Assembly: GCF_006352025.1 (NCBI RefSeq)
Contig: NZ_CP040936.1
Span: 3,784,001-3,848,000 of the forward strand
Length of the DNA: 64,000 bases
Origin: Hymenobacter sp. DG01
GTDB lineage: Bacteria; Bacteroidota; Bacteroidia; Cytophagales; Hymenobacteraceae
Reading direction: 5' to 3'
The notes under the pieces: generated by a model
The model's database searches: none
Told to the model about the DNA's origin: nothing
Seen by the model: only the letters and a program-made list of their open reading frames with translations
Position numbers and translations under genes: made by a program
In this document: positions 43,101 through 52,570 of the stretch, piece by piece
How the letters are laid out: each line of letters opens with the position of its first letter
How positions within the stretch are numbered: the first letter of the stretch is position 1

Positions 43101-45600
43101 CCTGGTTATCCCCAACCCCAGCCTGCAGGGCAGCATTCAGAACAACGAAATCGGGACGCGCCTGCGCATAGCGGAGTCGGATAGTGCCGAGAAGCTGAAC
43201 CTGGCCGGCGTGTTGCGGGTGCTGAACGGCGGGGCTACCTACGCCTTTAGCTTCGACCCTCGCCTGATGCTGGACCAGAAGCAGTGGGACATTACGCCGG
43301 GCAACGAAATCCGCTATAACTCGGCCACCGGGGCTATTTTTGCTCAGAATCTGGTCATCAGCCGCAACCAGCGCCGCCTGACCCTGCAAACCCTACCCGG
43401 GGCACAGTACCCGCTGCAGGTGTCCATGCAGGAGCTGGATATCAACGGGCTGGGTCGGGCCGCCGGCTTCCAGGATTCCCTGATTGCGGGCACCCTGAAC
43501 GGGCAGGCCGTGGCTTACAGTCTGGGCCAGCCCCGGCAGGCGTTTACGGCCAACGCCAACCTTACCGGCTTCGTGTTCAATAAGGCGGCCATCGGCGACC
43601 TGGCCGTGCAGGCTACCAACCCCACCCCTGACCGCTTCAACGTAGATGCCCGCCTGACCAACCAGCAGGGCATGGACGTGCGGGCCGTGGGCTACTACCT
43701 GGCTACCCCGCCTTCGCCTATTCAGTTTGATGTGAACGTGAACCGGCTCGACCTCCGGATTATTGAGCCGTTTGCCCTGGGCCAGCTTCAGCAGATGGGC
43801 GGGGGCGTGACCGGGCAACTGGCCGTAACGGGCAGCGTGGCCCAGCCTACCATCAACGGCACGCTCACCACTACCCCCGACGCCACCTTTACCCTCACCC
43901 AGCTGGGCGCCCCCTACTTCCTGGCTTCCCAGGACATCCGTTTCAGCAACGAGGGCATTGGGTTCCGCAACTTTGTGGTGAAGGACTCGGTGGGCAACGA
44001 AGCCGTGATTAACGGGGCAGTGCGCACCACCAATTACACTTCTGACTTCCGCTTCGATCTGCAGGCCACTACCACCAACTTCCTGGCCATCCAAAGCTCC
44101 CAACGCGAAAACAACCTGTTCTGGGGCAAGCTGCTGGTTGATTCCGACTCCCGTATTACCGGCACTCTGGATCTGCCCATTGTGCGCACCCGCGCCCGGG
44201 TGGCCGATGGCTCCAACTTCTTTGTGGGTATCCCGAACGAGGACCCGGTGGAAGTGGCCCGCGAAGGCATTGTGGAGTTTGTGGATAAGAGTGCCCCCAT
44301 TAACCCCATGCTGGCCGAGCAGGTTGCCGTGGATTCCGCTGAAACCACCGCTGGCTACGATATCCAGGCCATTGTGACGGTTACCGACAACACGCCCTTC
44401 ACTATTGTGGTGGACGAGGCCTCCGGCGATAACCTGCGCGTGCAGGCCAACGGCACCCTGAATACGGCCATTGATGCCACGGGCAACATCACCCTCACCG
44501 GCCGCCTCGACGTGGCCAAGGGCAAGTACCAGATGTCGCTCTATGACCTGGCGGCCCGCGAGTTCGATATTGCGCCCGGCTCTTCCATCACCTGGAGCGG
44601 CGACCCCTATAACGGGCAGGCTGACGTAACAGCCATTTACAAGGTGCGCGCCGCGCCCGCCGAGCTGATTTCGTCGCAGGGCGGCACCGATGAAACCCAG
44701 AACGCCCTGGCCCGCAACCAGCTGCCTTTTGAGGTGGATCTGAAGGTAGCTGGTCAGCTGCTCAAGCCCGTTATCAGCTTTGATATTCGCCTGCCCGAGG
44801 AAGCTCGTTCCGATTTGCGCGGCCCCATTGAAGCCCGCCTTACCCAGCTGCGCCAGCCTTCGCAGGAGAGCGAGCTAAACAAGCAGGTATTCTCCCTGCT
44901 GGTGCTTAACCGCTTCCTCGCCGACGACCCCTTCCGCAGCAGCAGCGGCAACCTGGTAGCCGAGCAGCTGCGCGGCTCCGCCAGCCAGGTGCTCACCCAG
45001 CAGCTCAACAACCTCACCGGCTCCTACCTGTCTAACCTGGGTGTAGAGCTGGGCGTGAACTCCTACGCCGACTTCAGCAGCGGAGCCGAGAAAACCCGCA
45101 CCGACCTGAACGTGGCCGTGCGCCGCCAGCTGCTCAACAACCGCCTCACCGTACGCCTGGGTACCGATGTGCCCCTGGGCGGCGGCAACCAGGGCAGCAC
45201 CGGCCAGAGCCAGTCGGGGGTAAGCGCCTTTGCCGGCGACGTGAGCGTGGAATACAATGTGCTGGCTAACGGCCGCATCCGCCTGCAGGCCTTCCGCAAC
45301 AATGCCTATGGCGACATCGACGGGCAATTTGTGCGGACCGGCGCTTCCCTCATCTTCCAGCGCGACTACCGCGACCTGGCCGACCTGTTCCGGGGGATTG
45401 ATGAGAACGTGAAGGAGGAAGTGAAGCTGGAGCGCCAACAGCGCCGCCGCGACCGGAAAGCCGGTCGCGACTCGACCAACGCTGCCCCCAATGCTCCGCG
45501 CCGCGACTCCACCCGCCTTCGCCCGAACGCGGCCCGGCCCGATTCGGTGCGGCGCACCAGTGCCCGCGCTGCGGCTCGCCCCGACTCTACCCGGCGCTAA
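40105..45600 (+). CDS. tamB: Translocation and assembly module subunit TamB
   Basis: This 1831-residue protein has an N-terminal membrane anchor (LLGLIGLVLLLVAGIFVFLQ), a very long repetitive beta region, and a C-terminal TamB/DUF490 domain (about 1330-1750, with LTGRLDVAKGKYQMSLYDLA and FDIRLPEEARSDLRGP). TamB-type proteins span the periplasm and move phospholipids or assist barrel assembly. Two near-identical repeat units carry GRIQGLPNTD at about 41660 and 41899. No ATG exists between the in-frame stop at 40078 and the anchor, so a TTG start at 40105 is likely. The last 60 residues are Arg/Asp/Ala-rich repeats (RRDST-type). tamA follows after 69 bases. Confidence 0.9.
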   Translation: MPLYLRRILYALLGLIGLVLLLVAGIFVFLQTNAGQDFAARKAEQYLRDKLQTDVRIAKFRTDLKHVISLDGVYIEDQKGDTLLSVGHLGVDLDLWALTKSQINLKSLELNNGRLAITRTEPDSISNYDFIVNAFASGDTSTVATTPADTTGAGFQYNIGDLRLTNVLLTYNDQVDGMNVRTRVGELAVNMDEVNVDGSTYRIDQAALRNTGINIRQTKVPPDTPQDTAALKLEFGLNRAQLENVSLTYRNDPSAQFISTRIGEADVTADNIDLVNSRVALNTLKLRNTSFAYAQNENVPVEQRVVNPAEAVRDLNKSVENATGQEASWVVTLKQSDISGVDVAFDNFNQPRQKTRIQGMDYNHLKFTNLVLNTENLRYSADSTTGRITQLAGQEQSGFAITRAAAQLHYDDHRIQLNDLDLVTPHSHLRRRIGIGYKDLAGIADDLPNLQLNGDLRQTRLGFRDVLYITPSLIDTPPFSSGPNQSFLISGLVNGRLGDLRVQNLDFVGFRNTVVRGGGRIQGLPNTDDRLILDLNLGYVRTTEADMRSLLPAGTLPELGIDPNDPITMSGQIRGRISNLALNNITLQGLNGTRLRTTGRIQGLPNTDRRLYADFNVQEFTSTAADIKGLLPPGTLPAGYSLPPRMSVTGTFRGRPTALVFDTDLRATTSYGNVAAKVNVGEGPVGQEPVRATFSTQSLDLGKFMGDPTIGKITANGTLTGRGGLDPNQLRGQLNARVQQATYNGYTYRGITAKVDIDRNRYVVDASSKDDPNLNLDLLATIDLRNAANPTYTVDRLNLRGANLTALGFYTGGDLRVQGDLTANISGSDLNTINGTFSGNRIVIVNNNRPFALDSVSGRIVQRTGRTEVDFASSVADLTLRGNTRLGDLATELQRHIDRYFDLPGVQYRPSSEYRQFTFEANLKQPRLVQQLVPDLKRLTPFKLTGSYDSRQADLRLNTRIGRIVYLGYALDSLKLAVQSDPQKLDYALGLRQISQDTSLVIPNPSLQGSIQNNEIGTRLRIAESDSAEKLNLAGVLRVLNGGATYAFSFDPRLMLDQKQWDITPGNEIRYNSATGAIFAQNLVISRNQRRLTLQTLPGAQYPLQVSMQELDINGLGRAAGFQDSLIAGTLNGQAVAYSLGQPRQAFTANANLTGFVFNKAAIGDLAVQATNPTPDRFNVDARLTNQQGMDVRAVGYYLATPPSPIQFDVNVNRLDLRIIEPFALGQLQQMGGGVTGQLAVTGSVAQPTINGTLTTTPDATFTLTQLGAPYFLASQDIRFSNEGIGFRNFVVKDSVGNEAVINGAVRTTNYTSDFRFDLQATTTNFLAIQSSQRENNLFWGKLLVDSDSRITGTLDLPIVRTRARVADGSNFFVGIPNEDPVEVAREGIVEFVDKSAPINPMLAEQVAVDSAETTAGYDIQAIVTVTDNTPFTIVVDEASGDNLRVQANGTLNTAIDATGNITLTGRLDVAKGKYQMSLYDLAAREFDIAPGSSITWSGDPYNGQADVTAIYKVRAAPAELISSQGGTDETQNALARNQLPFEVDLKVAGQLLKPVISFDIRLPEEARSDLRGPIEARLTQLRQPSQESELNKQVFSLLVLNRFLADDPFRSSSGNLVAEQLRGSASQVLTQQLNNLTGSYLSNLGVELGVNSYADFSSGAEKTRTDLNVAVRRQLLNNRLTVRLGTDVPLGGGNQGSTGQSQSGVSAFAGDVSVEYNVLANGRIRLQAFRNNAYGDIDGQFVRTGASLIFQRDYRDLADLFRGIDENVKEEVKLERQQRRRDRKAGRDSTNAAPNAPRRDSTRLRPNAARPDSVRRTSARAAARPDSTRR

Positions 45601-45669
45601 CATCTACCGGCTTCCTACCCCCTCGCGCTACGCCAACCTTCCGCTTTTCCTTTTCCGAAATAGTTCTTC

Positions 45670-48108
45670 ATGCTGCCTCATCTGCCCTTCTTTCCGAATA
45701 CCAAGGACGCCGCCGATACCCATCGTCAGGCTTCCCCGCCGGGCCGGGGTAGGGGCTGGGGGGTAGGGCTGTCGCTGCTGGCGCTGCTGGCTTCCTGCTC
45801 CGGCCTCAAGTACATTCCGGAGGGTAGCAAGCTCTACACCGGCAGCACCGTGAAAGTGAAGTCGGAGAGCCCCGTTCCGCGGGAGGCCGAGCTGACCACG
45901 GAGCTGGAATCGGTGATTACGCCCAAGCCGAACACGTCCTTCCTGGGCATTCGGCCCAAGCTGTATTTCTGGCACCTGGGCGAGGGCAAAACCAAGGGCC
46001 TGGGCCACTGGCTGGCCAATAAGTACGGCGAGAAGCCCGTGCTGCTCAGTGAGGTAGATACCCAGAGGGTGAAAGGCCTGATGACCAACCGCCTCTACAA
46101 CAACGGTTACTTTCAGCCGGTGGTGCACAGCCGCATCCAAACCAAAGGCCAGGCCGCCAGCGTCGATTATACTGCTACGGTGGGCAAGCCCTACACCATC
46201 AAGGAGATTTTCTTTCCCGAAGGCGACTCCTTGCTACCCCAGGCGGTGCGCGCAACCCAGCCCGGCTCCCTGCTGAAAGTGGGGGAGCCCTACAACCTGC
46301 AGACGTTTACCAACGAGCGCATCCGCATTGATGGGGCGCTGAAAAACCAGGGCTTCTACTTCTTTAACCCCGACTACATCCTGTTTCAGGTGGACAGCAC
46401 CCTGAACAACCAGGTGAACGTGTACCTGAAGATTAAGGAGCGTACCCCGGAGCAGGCCGCCAAGCCCTACATTCTGAACCGCATCCGCCTCAATACCAGC
46501 TACTCGCTGAATGATACTACGCTGAGCGAGCAGCCCATCCGGTACCGGGGCTACATTTACTACCCTGATGAAAAGGTGTTCAAGGCCAAGGCCATTACCA
46601 ACGCCACCTTCATCTACCCCGACAGCCTCTACCGCCGCCGCCGCCAGGACCAGACCCTGAGCCGCCTGATGAGCCTGGGTACTTTTAAGTACGTGGACGT
46701 GGGCTTCCGGCCCGCCCGCCAAAAACCCGACTCGGCAGGCTACGGCTTCCTGAACTCCTACGTGCGCATGACCCAGCTACCCAAGAAAAGCCTGCGGGCC
46801 GAGGTGCTGCTGGTGAGTAAGTCGAACGGGTTTGTGGGGCCGGGCTTCCGGGTGCAGTTCCGTAACCGCTCGGCCCTGCGCGGAGCCGAGCAGCTGCTGA
46901 TTAACCTGACGGGCTCCTTCGAAAACCAGCGCCGCAGCAACCAGAACACCATCGGCCTGACCAGTTACGAGCTTGGCGCCGATGCCCAACTGCTGGTACC
47001 CCGCCTCATTACGCCGCCCTTCGATATCCGGCTGGTAAACTCTGACTTCCAGCCGCGTACTACCTTCGGGGTAGGCGTACGGTCGGTAACCCGCGTCGAT
47101 GCCTTTACCCAACAGGGCTTCAACCTGAACTACGGCTACACCTGGAAAACCAAGCTCACCAACGAGCAGGAGCTGCGACCCATTGATATTCAGTACCTAC
47201 GCCTCTCGGATACCAGTAGCACCTTCAGCGCCCTGTTGCGTGAACGGCCTTTCCTGAACAACTCCTTCCGGCAGCAGTTCGTGCTGGCCAGCTCCTACCG
47301 CTACACCTATAACCAGCAGACCCAGGAGCAGCGCCGCAACCAGATTTACTTTAGCGGTGGCATTGAAGTAGCCGGCAATCTGGCCTACCTGGTCAGCTCC
47401 CTGACGGGCCAGCAGAGGGTAACCAATCCGGATGGTAGCCAGTCGTACACCATTCTGAACCAGCCTTTCTCGCAGTACACCAAAGTTGATCTGGAGCTGC
47501 GCAACTACTTCCGCACCAGCTCCAACCCCAGCAGCGGTAACAAGTTTGCTACCCGCCTGCTGCTTGGAGTGGGCCTGCCTTACCAGAACGCCCGGGTGCT
47601 GCCCTACCTGAAGCAGTACGGCATTGGCGGCCCCAACAGCGTGCGGGCCTTTGCCGCCCGGGGCCTCGGGCCCGGCACCTACCGCACCCCCGCCAACCGG
47701 GAGAACAGTTCCTTCTACGACCAGGTGGGCGATATGCGCATTGAGGCCAACGCCGAGTACCGCCAGGACCTGTTTCCGTACGTGAAAGGCGCCTTGTTCA
47801 TTGACGCCGGCAACATCTGGCTGATCAATGACGACCCCAGCCGCCGAACCATTGATGAAAACGGCAACCCCGACGGCAAAAACGGACAGTTCTCCTTTAA
47901 CTCCTTCCTCAAGGAGCTGGCTGTGGGCGCCGGCGCCGGCCTGCGCATCGACGTGCAGTTCTTCGTGCTGCGCTTCGACTACGCATACCCCCTGCGCCTG
48001 CCTTATAGCAACACGGAAATCCGGAATCCGCTGAACACGGAGGAGGTGTTGTACAGAAAAACCCCCGATACTGGCCGCTTCAACATTGCCATTGGCTACC
48101 CCTTCTGA
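45670..48108 (+). CDS. tamA: TamA-like outer membrane barrel (lipobox-bearing)
   Basis: This 812-residue protein is the outer membrane partner of TamB. After a long N-region it has LSLLALLASC, a lipobox, then GLKYIPEGSKLYTGSTV, typical of Bacteroidetes TamA/BamA-like lipoproteins. POTRA-like domains cover about 50-390 (VDSTLNNQVNVYLKIKERT, YRGYIYYPDEKVFKAKAI). The surface antigen barrel carries FAARGLGPGTYR in the place of the RGF loop and ends IAIGYPF with terminal Phe. The N-terminal coding region includes the overrepresented GGGGTAGGGG word. It forms an operon with tamB and ends at a strong terminator. Confidence 0.88.
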   Translation: MLPHLPFFPNTKDAADTHRQASPPGRGRGWGVGLSLLALLASCSGLKYIPEGSKLYTGSTVKVKSESPVPREAELTTELESVITPKPNTSFLGIRPKLYFWHLGEGKTKGLGHWLANKYGEKPVLLSEVDTQRVKGLMTNRLYNNGYFQPVVHSRIQTKGQAASVDYTATVGKPYTIKEIFFPEGDSLLPQAVRATQPGSLLKVGEPYNLQTFTNERIRIDGALKNQGFYFFNPDYILFQVDSTLNNQVNVYLKIKERTPEQAAKPYILNRIRLNTSYSLNDTTLSEQPIRYRGYIYYPDEKVFKAKAITNATFIYPDSLYRRRRQDQTLSRLMSLGTFKYVDVGFRPARQKPDSAGYGFLNSYVRMTQLPKKSLRAEVLLVSKSNGFVGPGFRVQFRNRSALRGAEQLLINLTGSFENQRRSNQNTIGLTSYELGADAQLLVPRLITPPFDIRLVNSDFQPRTTFGVGVRSVTRVDAFTQQGFNLNYGYTWKTKLTNEQELRPIDIQYLRLSDTSSTFSALLRERPFLNNSFRQQFVLASSYRYTYNQQTQEQRRNQIYFSGGIEVAGNLAYLVSSLTGQQRVTNPDGSQSYTILNQPFSQYTKVDLELRNYFRTSSNPSSGNKFATRLLLGVGLPYQNARVLPYLKQYGIGGPNSVRAFAARGLGPGTYRTPANRENSSFYDQVGDMRIEANAEYRQDLFPYVKGALFIDAGNIWLINDDPSRRTIDENGNPDGKNGQFSFNSFLKELAVGAGAGLRIDVQFFVLRFDYAYPLRLPYSNTEIRNPLNTEEVLYRKTPDTGRFNIAIGYPF

Positions 48109-48123
48109 ACCAGCCAACCCAAC

Positions 48124-48159
48124 AAAAAAGCCCGACCGTGTAAACGGTCGGGCTTTTTT
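48124..48159. terminator. Terminator of tamB-tamA
   Basis: AAAAAAGCCCGACCGT pairs perfectly with ACGGTCGGGCTTTTTT around a four-base loop. With A and T runs on both sides it can also serve the convergent oxidoreductase gene. Confidence 0.93.
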
Positions 48160-48190
48160 AGGTTTAGCGAAACCAGAGGGGTAGGGCGCG

Positions 48191-50743
48191 TTACGCCTCT
48201 ACCGCCAGACGCTCTTCCAGGGGGGCACCTACGGTCTTGCGCGTGGGTACTACAGTTACTACCACGTACTTGGAAGTAGGCGTGTTGCTGACTTTGGCCA
48301 CGCTGCCCACCGGCACCAATGGGTTGGCCTCGGGGAAGTAGGCAGCCACGTTGCCTTTCGGAATTTCATAGGGCACGGCAATGAACTTCTCCACAGTGCG
48401 CTTCTCGCCCTTGAAGTGGCTGGTAATGTCGATGAAGTCCTTGGCTTTGATGCCCCGGTCGGCCATGTCCTGAGGGTTCATAAACAGCACCCGCCGTTCG
48501 CCGTACACGCCCCGGTACCGGTCGTTGTAGTCGTAGATGGTGGTGTTGAACTGGTCGTGGCTGCGCACGGTCATCAGAATCAGCTGGTCGGGCTCCACCT
48601 GGTATTTCTCCAGCTCGGTGGTGGTGAAGTTGGCCTTACCGTTCTTGGTCGTGAATTTCCGCTCGCGGGGGCCGTTGGGCAGGTAGAAGCCGCCGGGCTG
48701 CCGCAGCTGCTCATTAAACTTCTCGAAGCCCGGAATTACCCGCGAAATATGGTCCCGGATAACGTCGTAGTTCTCCGTCATGGCCACCCAGTCGGCAATG
48801 TTGGTCCGCTCTCCGAGGGTAGCAATGGCCACCCCGCAGAGAATAGCTACTTCGCTCATCATCTGGCCCTCCACGGGTACCAGCACGCCTTTGTTCTGGC
48901 TTACTACCCCCATGGAGTTCTCGCAGGAAGTCATCTGGTGCCCCGACTTCTGCATGTCGATGTCGGCGTGTGCGAAGCAGGGCAGTAGCAGGCTGGTTTC
49001 GCCGGTGGTCAGGTGGCCGCGGTTGAGTTTGGTGCCCACAAACACGGTCAGCTTTTGCTTGCGCATGCCTTCGGCAATAATCTCGGTATCGGGGCCGGCC
49101 GCCAGCAGGTTGCCGCCCAGACTGAAGAACACCTTGGTCTTGCCTTTGTACATGGCCTTGATGGCCTCTACGGTATCGTAGCCGTGCTCGTAGGGCGGGG
49201 TGAAGTTGAACTCCTTGCCCAAGGCATCCTGGAATTCCTTGGTGGGCTGCTCCCAGATGCCCATGGTCCGGTCGCCCTGCACGTTGGAGTGGCCGCGCAC
49301 CGGGCAGGTGCCCGCGCCGGGCTTGCCGATGGCGCCCTTCATCAGGTGCAGGTTCACGATTTCCTGGATGGTTTGCACGCCTTGGCGCTGCTGCGTTACG
49401 CCCATGGCCCAGCAGGTAATAATCTTCTGCTTGCGGGCAATCAGGTTGGCCGCTTCCAGCAGCTTCTCGCGCGAAATGCCGCTCAGCTCCTCAATGTCTT
49501 CCCAGGCCGTGTTGCGGATGTTCTGCTCAAACGACTCGAAGCCCGTGGTGTGCTCCTTGATAAAGCCACGGTCCACTACCTGGCCGGGGTTCATATCCTC
49601 GGCCTCAAACAGATGCTTCATGATGCCGCGCAGCAGGGCCATGTCACCATCTACGCGCACCTGCAGGAACAGGTCGGTAATCTGAGTGCCGTCGCCGAGC
49701 AAAGCCCCCAGGGCCTTGATGGGGTTCATGAAGTCCTGCGGGTTCTTGAAGTTCATCAGGCCGGCTTCCAGCAGCGGGTTCACGCTGATGATTTTGGCCC
49801 CGTTCTTCTTGGCCTTCTGCAGGGCCGTGAGCATGCGCGGGTGGTTGGTGCCGGGGTTCTGCCCGATAATCAGGATGACCTCGGCCTCATAAATGTCATT
49901 GAGCGTGACGGAGCCTTTGCCTAGGCCCAGGGTAGGGCTAAGGGCGGCGCCGCTGCTCTCGTGGCACATGTTGGAGCAGTCGGGCAGGTTGTTGGTGCCC
50001 AGCATCTTGGCGAAAAGCTGGAACAGGAAAGCCGGCTCATTCGGTACCTTGCCCGAGGTGTAGAACACCGCCTCGTTAGGCGAGTCCAAGGCGTTCAGGT
50101 TGTCGGCAATAATCTGGAAAGCCTCGGGCCAGGCAATGGGCGAGTAGTGGTTGTCGCCGGGGCGCTTTACCAGGGGGTGAGTCAGGCGGCCGGCGTTGTT
50201 CTGGTCGCGGTCCGTCATCTTGGAAAGCTCCGCCAGACTATGCCGGGCAAAAAACTCCGGACCGGCTGGCTTGCTGTCAGCATCAGAAGCGGAAGCTTTA
50301 GCCCCGTTCTCGCAGAACTCGGCTACCGAGCGGTGGTCGTCGGGGTCAGGCCAGGCGCAGGAAGAGCAGTCGAAACCGTCCTTCTGGTTCATCTTCAGCA
50401 GCACCTGCGTGCCGCGCGAAACGCCGCTTTCGCCCCAGCTAAACTCCATGGATTTCAGTACGGCCGTGACGCCGGCCGCTACCGTGGCGCGCTGCTCCAA
50501 CCGGATGCCGGTGGGCGCCTCCGGGGGCTGGGCCAGAATGGGGTGGTGATATTTCGCGTTTGCCACGTCGGGAGCAGGAATTACCGACTCGTCGCGCTCG
50601 TGCTGCGGATCGGGACGGTAGTGGTCGTTGGTAGGCGCCGTGCCCTGGTCGGGGCGCTGTCCGCTTTGCGGGGCGTTCTTCTCTGCGGCCTGCTGGTGAG
50701 TTTTGCCAGCTTTGCCGGGGTCGTTGATGGGGGAATCTTCCAT
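48191..50743 (-). CDS. YdeP/FdhF-family molybdopterin oxidoreductase
   Basis: This 850-residue enzyme belongs to the formate-dehydrogenase-alpha-like (YdeP) branch of the DMSO reductase superfamily. A disordered Gln/Asp-rich leader of about 70 residues precedes GFDCSSCAWPDPDDHRSVAE and FCENGAKA, the Cys-containing N-terminal region. SNMCHESSG (about 262-270) is positioned where FdhF has its metal ligand, here Cys rather than selenocysteine. The region from about 740 is the C-terminal pterin-binding domain (LILMTVRSHDQFNTTIYDYN). The substrate is unknown. FdhD and Moco biosynthesis genes nearby support a role as the main client of the island. Confidence 0.92.
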   Translation of the reverse strand: MEDSPINDPGKAGKTHQQAAEKNAPQSGQRPDQGTAPTNDHYRPDPQHERDESVIPAPDVANAKYHHPILAQPPEAPTGIRLEQRATVAAGVTAVLKSMEFSWGESGVSRGTQVLLKMNQKDGFDCSSCAWPDPDDHRSVAEFCENGAKASASDADSKPAGPEFFARHSLAELSKMTDRDQNNAGRLTHPLVKRPGDNHYSPIAWPEAFQIIADNLNALDSPNEAVFYTSGKVPNEPAFLFQLFAKMLGTNNLPDCSNMCHESSGAALSPTLGLGKGSVTLNDIYEAEVILIIGQNPGTNHPRMLTALQKAKKNGAKIISVNPLLEAGLMNFKNPQDFMNPIKALGALLGDGTQITDLFLQVRVDGDMALLRGIMKHLFEAEDMNPGQVVDRGFIKEHTTGFESFEQNIRNTAWEDIEELSGISREKLLEAANLIARKQKIITCWAMGVTQQRQGVQTIQEIVNLHLMKGAIGKPGAGTCPVRGHSNVQGDRTMGIWEQPTKEFQDALGKEFNFTPPYEHGYDTVEAIKAMYKGKTKVFFSLGGNLLAAGPDTEIIAEGMRKQKLTVFVGTKLNRGHLTTGETSLLLPCFAHADIDMQKSGHQMTSCENSMGVVSQNKGVLVPVEGQMMSEVAILCGVAIATLGERTNIADWVAMTENYDVIRDHISRVIPGFEKFNEQLRQPGGFYLPNGPRERKFTTKNGKANFTTTELEKYQVEPDQLILMTVRSHDQFNTTIYDYNDRYRGVYGERRVLFMNPQDMADRGIKAKDFIDITSHFKGEKRTVEKFIAVPYEIPKGNVAAYFPEANPLVPVGSVAKVSNTPTSKYVVVTVVPTRKTVGAPLEERLAVEA

Positions 50744-51069
50744 GACAAGCAGAACAGAGGGAAAGGGAAAAGGCCGGGGCGTTCAACGTATGGGTTGGGG
50801 TAGCCGGGTTCTTTTCAATGAGAATTCAGAAAGCAGGTAAGCCAGGGCAGGCTGTGAGGCACGGTTTACAAATCAGGAAAGTCGTACGTTATAGAAACTT
50901 CCCTCTTGCTCAACCAATCGGGCTGGTTTATGTTGGTTTTCAGCCCGAACGCTACTCTCTGTCAGACGCAGAACAGCCCGTTGGGGTTACTCTGTAATGT
51001 AATTCAATCGGAGGCTTTAGCACCTGCAGTGGGGGTAGGGGCCCGCGCCGCAAAAAGTCGCGGCTGCTA
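50744..51069. other. Upstream region of the molybdoenzyme gene
   Basis: This 326-base gap precedes the oxidoreductase gene on the minus strand. Its proximal 30 bases are strongly pyrimidine-rich in the sense direction. I see no Moco riboswitch core, no clear ModE-type palindrome and no convincing -33/-7 pair. Confidence 0.35.
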
Positions 51070-51393
51070 CTAGTGTCGGCAGTCCAGGTCCTTTTCAATC
51101 AGGATTTTCAGGGGCTGGTCTTCGGCTACCATCAGGGTGGCGGAAATACCGTTCTGGTCGGTGGTGGTCCAGTGCGAAGCCAAGGCAGCGGGCACTTTCA
51201 CGGTAATGGCCCCGGCTCCGTAGGTTACCCGAAACTCTTCGGTTTCGGCGCGCTCCAGGGCGTAGGTCAGGTGGTCGGTTTCGGTGGGGCCCAGGGGCAC
51301 CACGGCCGCTACCCGGCCGGCGTCGGCAAACTGTTTAACTTCATCTTCGGAAAGGCGGAGGCGGAGCGAGTTGTCTTCGATGCGGAGCTTCAT
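51070..51393 (-). CDS. Small protein of unknown function in the molybdenum island
   Basis: This 107-residue cytoplasmic protein starts MKLRIEDNSLRLRLSEDEVK and has a beta-rich middle (ETEEFRVTYGAGAITVKVPA) and the ending LKILIEKDLDCRH with an acidic-Cys tail. I recognise no named family. It lies between fdhD (105 bases away) and the oxidoreductase gene on the same strand, so it may be a chaperone or accessory protein for the molybdoenzyme; this is inference from position only. Confidence 0.7.
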   Translation of the reverse strand: MKLRIEDNSLRLRLSEDEVKQFADAGRVAAVVPLGPTETDHLTYALERAETEEFRVTYGAGAITVKVPAALASHWTTTDQNGISATLMVAEDQPLKILIEKDLDCRH

Positions 51394-51497
51394 GAGGCAA
51401 TAAAGGGTTTACCTGTCAGACGGGGTAGGCGGAAGCGAGGTTGCGGTGGCGTTTAGAGTAAATCAGCCTCCGGGCCAGCTTCCGGGCGGGGCGGACG

Positions 51498-52373
51498 TTA
51501 CTTTTCCGGCTGCTGCAGCCGCCACTCGTGGCAATACACGTTGTAGCGGTTCTGGCGCACGAAGCCGCAGAGCGTCATGCCGAAATCCTGGGCGGCGGAA
51601 ACGGCCAAGGAGGAGGGCGCGCCCACGGCCGCCAGCACGGGAATGCCTGCCACGGCGGCCTTCTGCACCAGCTCAAATGAGGCCCGGCCGCTCACGAGCA
51701 ATACGGTATTGTGCAGGGGTAGCAGCTCCTGAAACAGGGCCGCGCCAATCACTTTGTCCAGGGCATTGTGCCGGCCCACATCTTCGCGCAGCAGCAGCAG
51801 TTCGCCTTCCGGCGAAAACAGCGCCGCCGCATGCAGGCCTCCGGTTTGCTCAAACAATGCCTGGGCCGCCCGCTGCCGCTCGGGCAGCTGATGGATGACG
51901 GCCGGATCAAGGTAGGGGCCGGCCTTGGGCAGCACCGGACAGGCCGCGGCGTGCACGGCCTCTATACTGGTTTTACCGCAGACCCCGCAGCTGCTGCTGG
52001 TGTAAAAGTGACGCTCCAGCCGGGGCAAATCGGGGGTGGTGGTAGGGGCCAGCTCGGCGCGCACTACGTTTTCGCGCTCCTCGTCCTTTTCCACATCGGG
52101 GCAGTAAATGACGCCGTGCAGATCCTGCCTACCCCGAATAATGCCCTCCGTGAGCAGAAAACCAGCCGCCAGCTCAAAGTCGTGGCCCGGCGTGCGCATG
52201 GTGATGGACAGCGTGCGATGCTCCCGTTGGTCGGTGGGGCCGTAGCCCACTCTGATTTCCAGGGGCTCTTCGGCGGCCAGCACATCGGAGGCCGTGGTCA
52301 CGTCGGGGCCCTGCACTTTGTGCACGGTGACGTAGTCGTAGGAGGTAGGGGGCAGGAAAACGGGAGCAGACAC
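51498..52373 (-). CDS. fdhD: Formate dehydrogenase accessory sulfurtransferase FdhD
   Basis: FdhD transfers sulfur from a cysteine desulfurase to the molybdenum cofactor before its insertion into formate dehydrogenase-type enzymes. The 291-residue sequence has EEPLEIRVGYG, MRTPGHDFELAAGFLLTEGI, the reactive pair in SSCGVCGKTS, and the conserved REDVGRHNALDKVIG and VSGRASFELVQKAAVAGIPV blocks. The length is normal. Its presence supports the assignment of the nearby YdeP-type enzyme as a bis-MGD protein needing sulfuration. Confidence 0.95.
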   Translation of the reverse strand: MSAPVFLPPTSYDYVTVHKVQGPDVTTASDVLAAEEPLEIRVGYGPTDQREHRTLSITMRTPGHDFELAAGFLLTEGIIRGRQDLHGVIYCPDVEKDEERENVVRAELAPTTTPDLPRLERHFYTSSSCGVCGKTSIEAVHAAACPVLPKAGPYLDPAVIHQLPERQRAAQALFEQTGGLHAAALFSPEGELLLLREDVGRHNALDKVIGAALFQELLPLHNTVLLVSGRASFELVQKAAVAGIPVLAAVGAPSSLAVSAAQDFGMTLCGFVRQNRYNVYCHEWRLQQPEK

Positions 52374-52570
52374 GGCAGGAATCGGAAAGGAGCGAGAGAG
52401 AAGCGGGCCGCCAGCGTTGGCGCCCGGAAAGGCAGACGCAGGCGCGGCGGCATTTGTTTAACCTTATGGCCGGGAAGTAGGTTTGAGGTAGGTGAAGGGG
52501 TAGGGAGGTTTCCCCTCATCTGTCACCCTGACGAAGGAAGGGCGTTGAATGCTCAGAACATCATCAAAAC

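Noticed and set aside
40243..43389. Long minus-strand open frames opposite tamB
   Set aside because: They are Val/Gly/His/Gln-rich antisense frames produced by GC-rich codon structure, with no domain motif, and lie fully opposite a convincing TamB gene.
49013..49924. A 303-residue plus-strand frame opposite the molybdoenzyme gene
   Set aside because: It is antisense to conserved pterin-binding regions of the oxidoreductase and has no recognisable domain.
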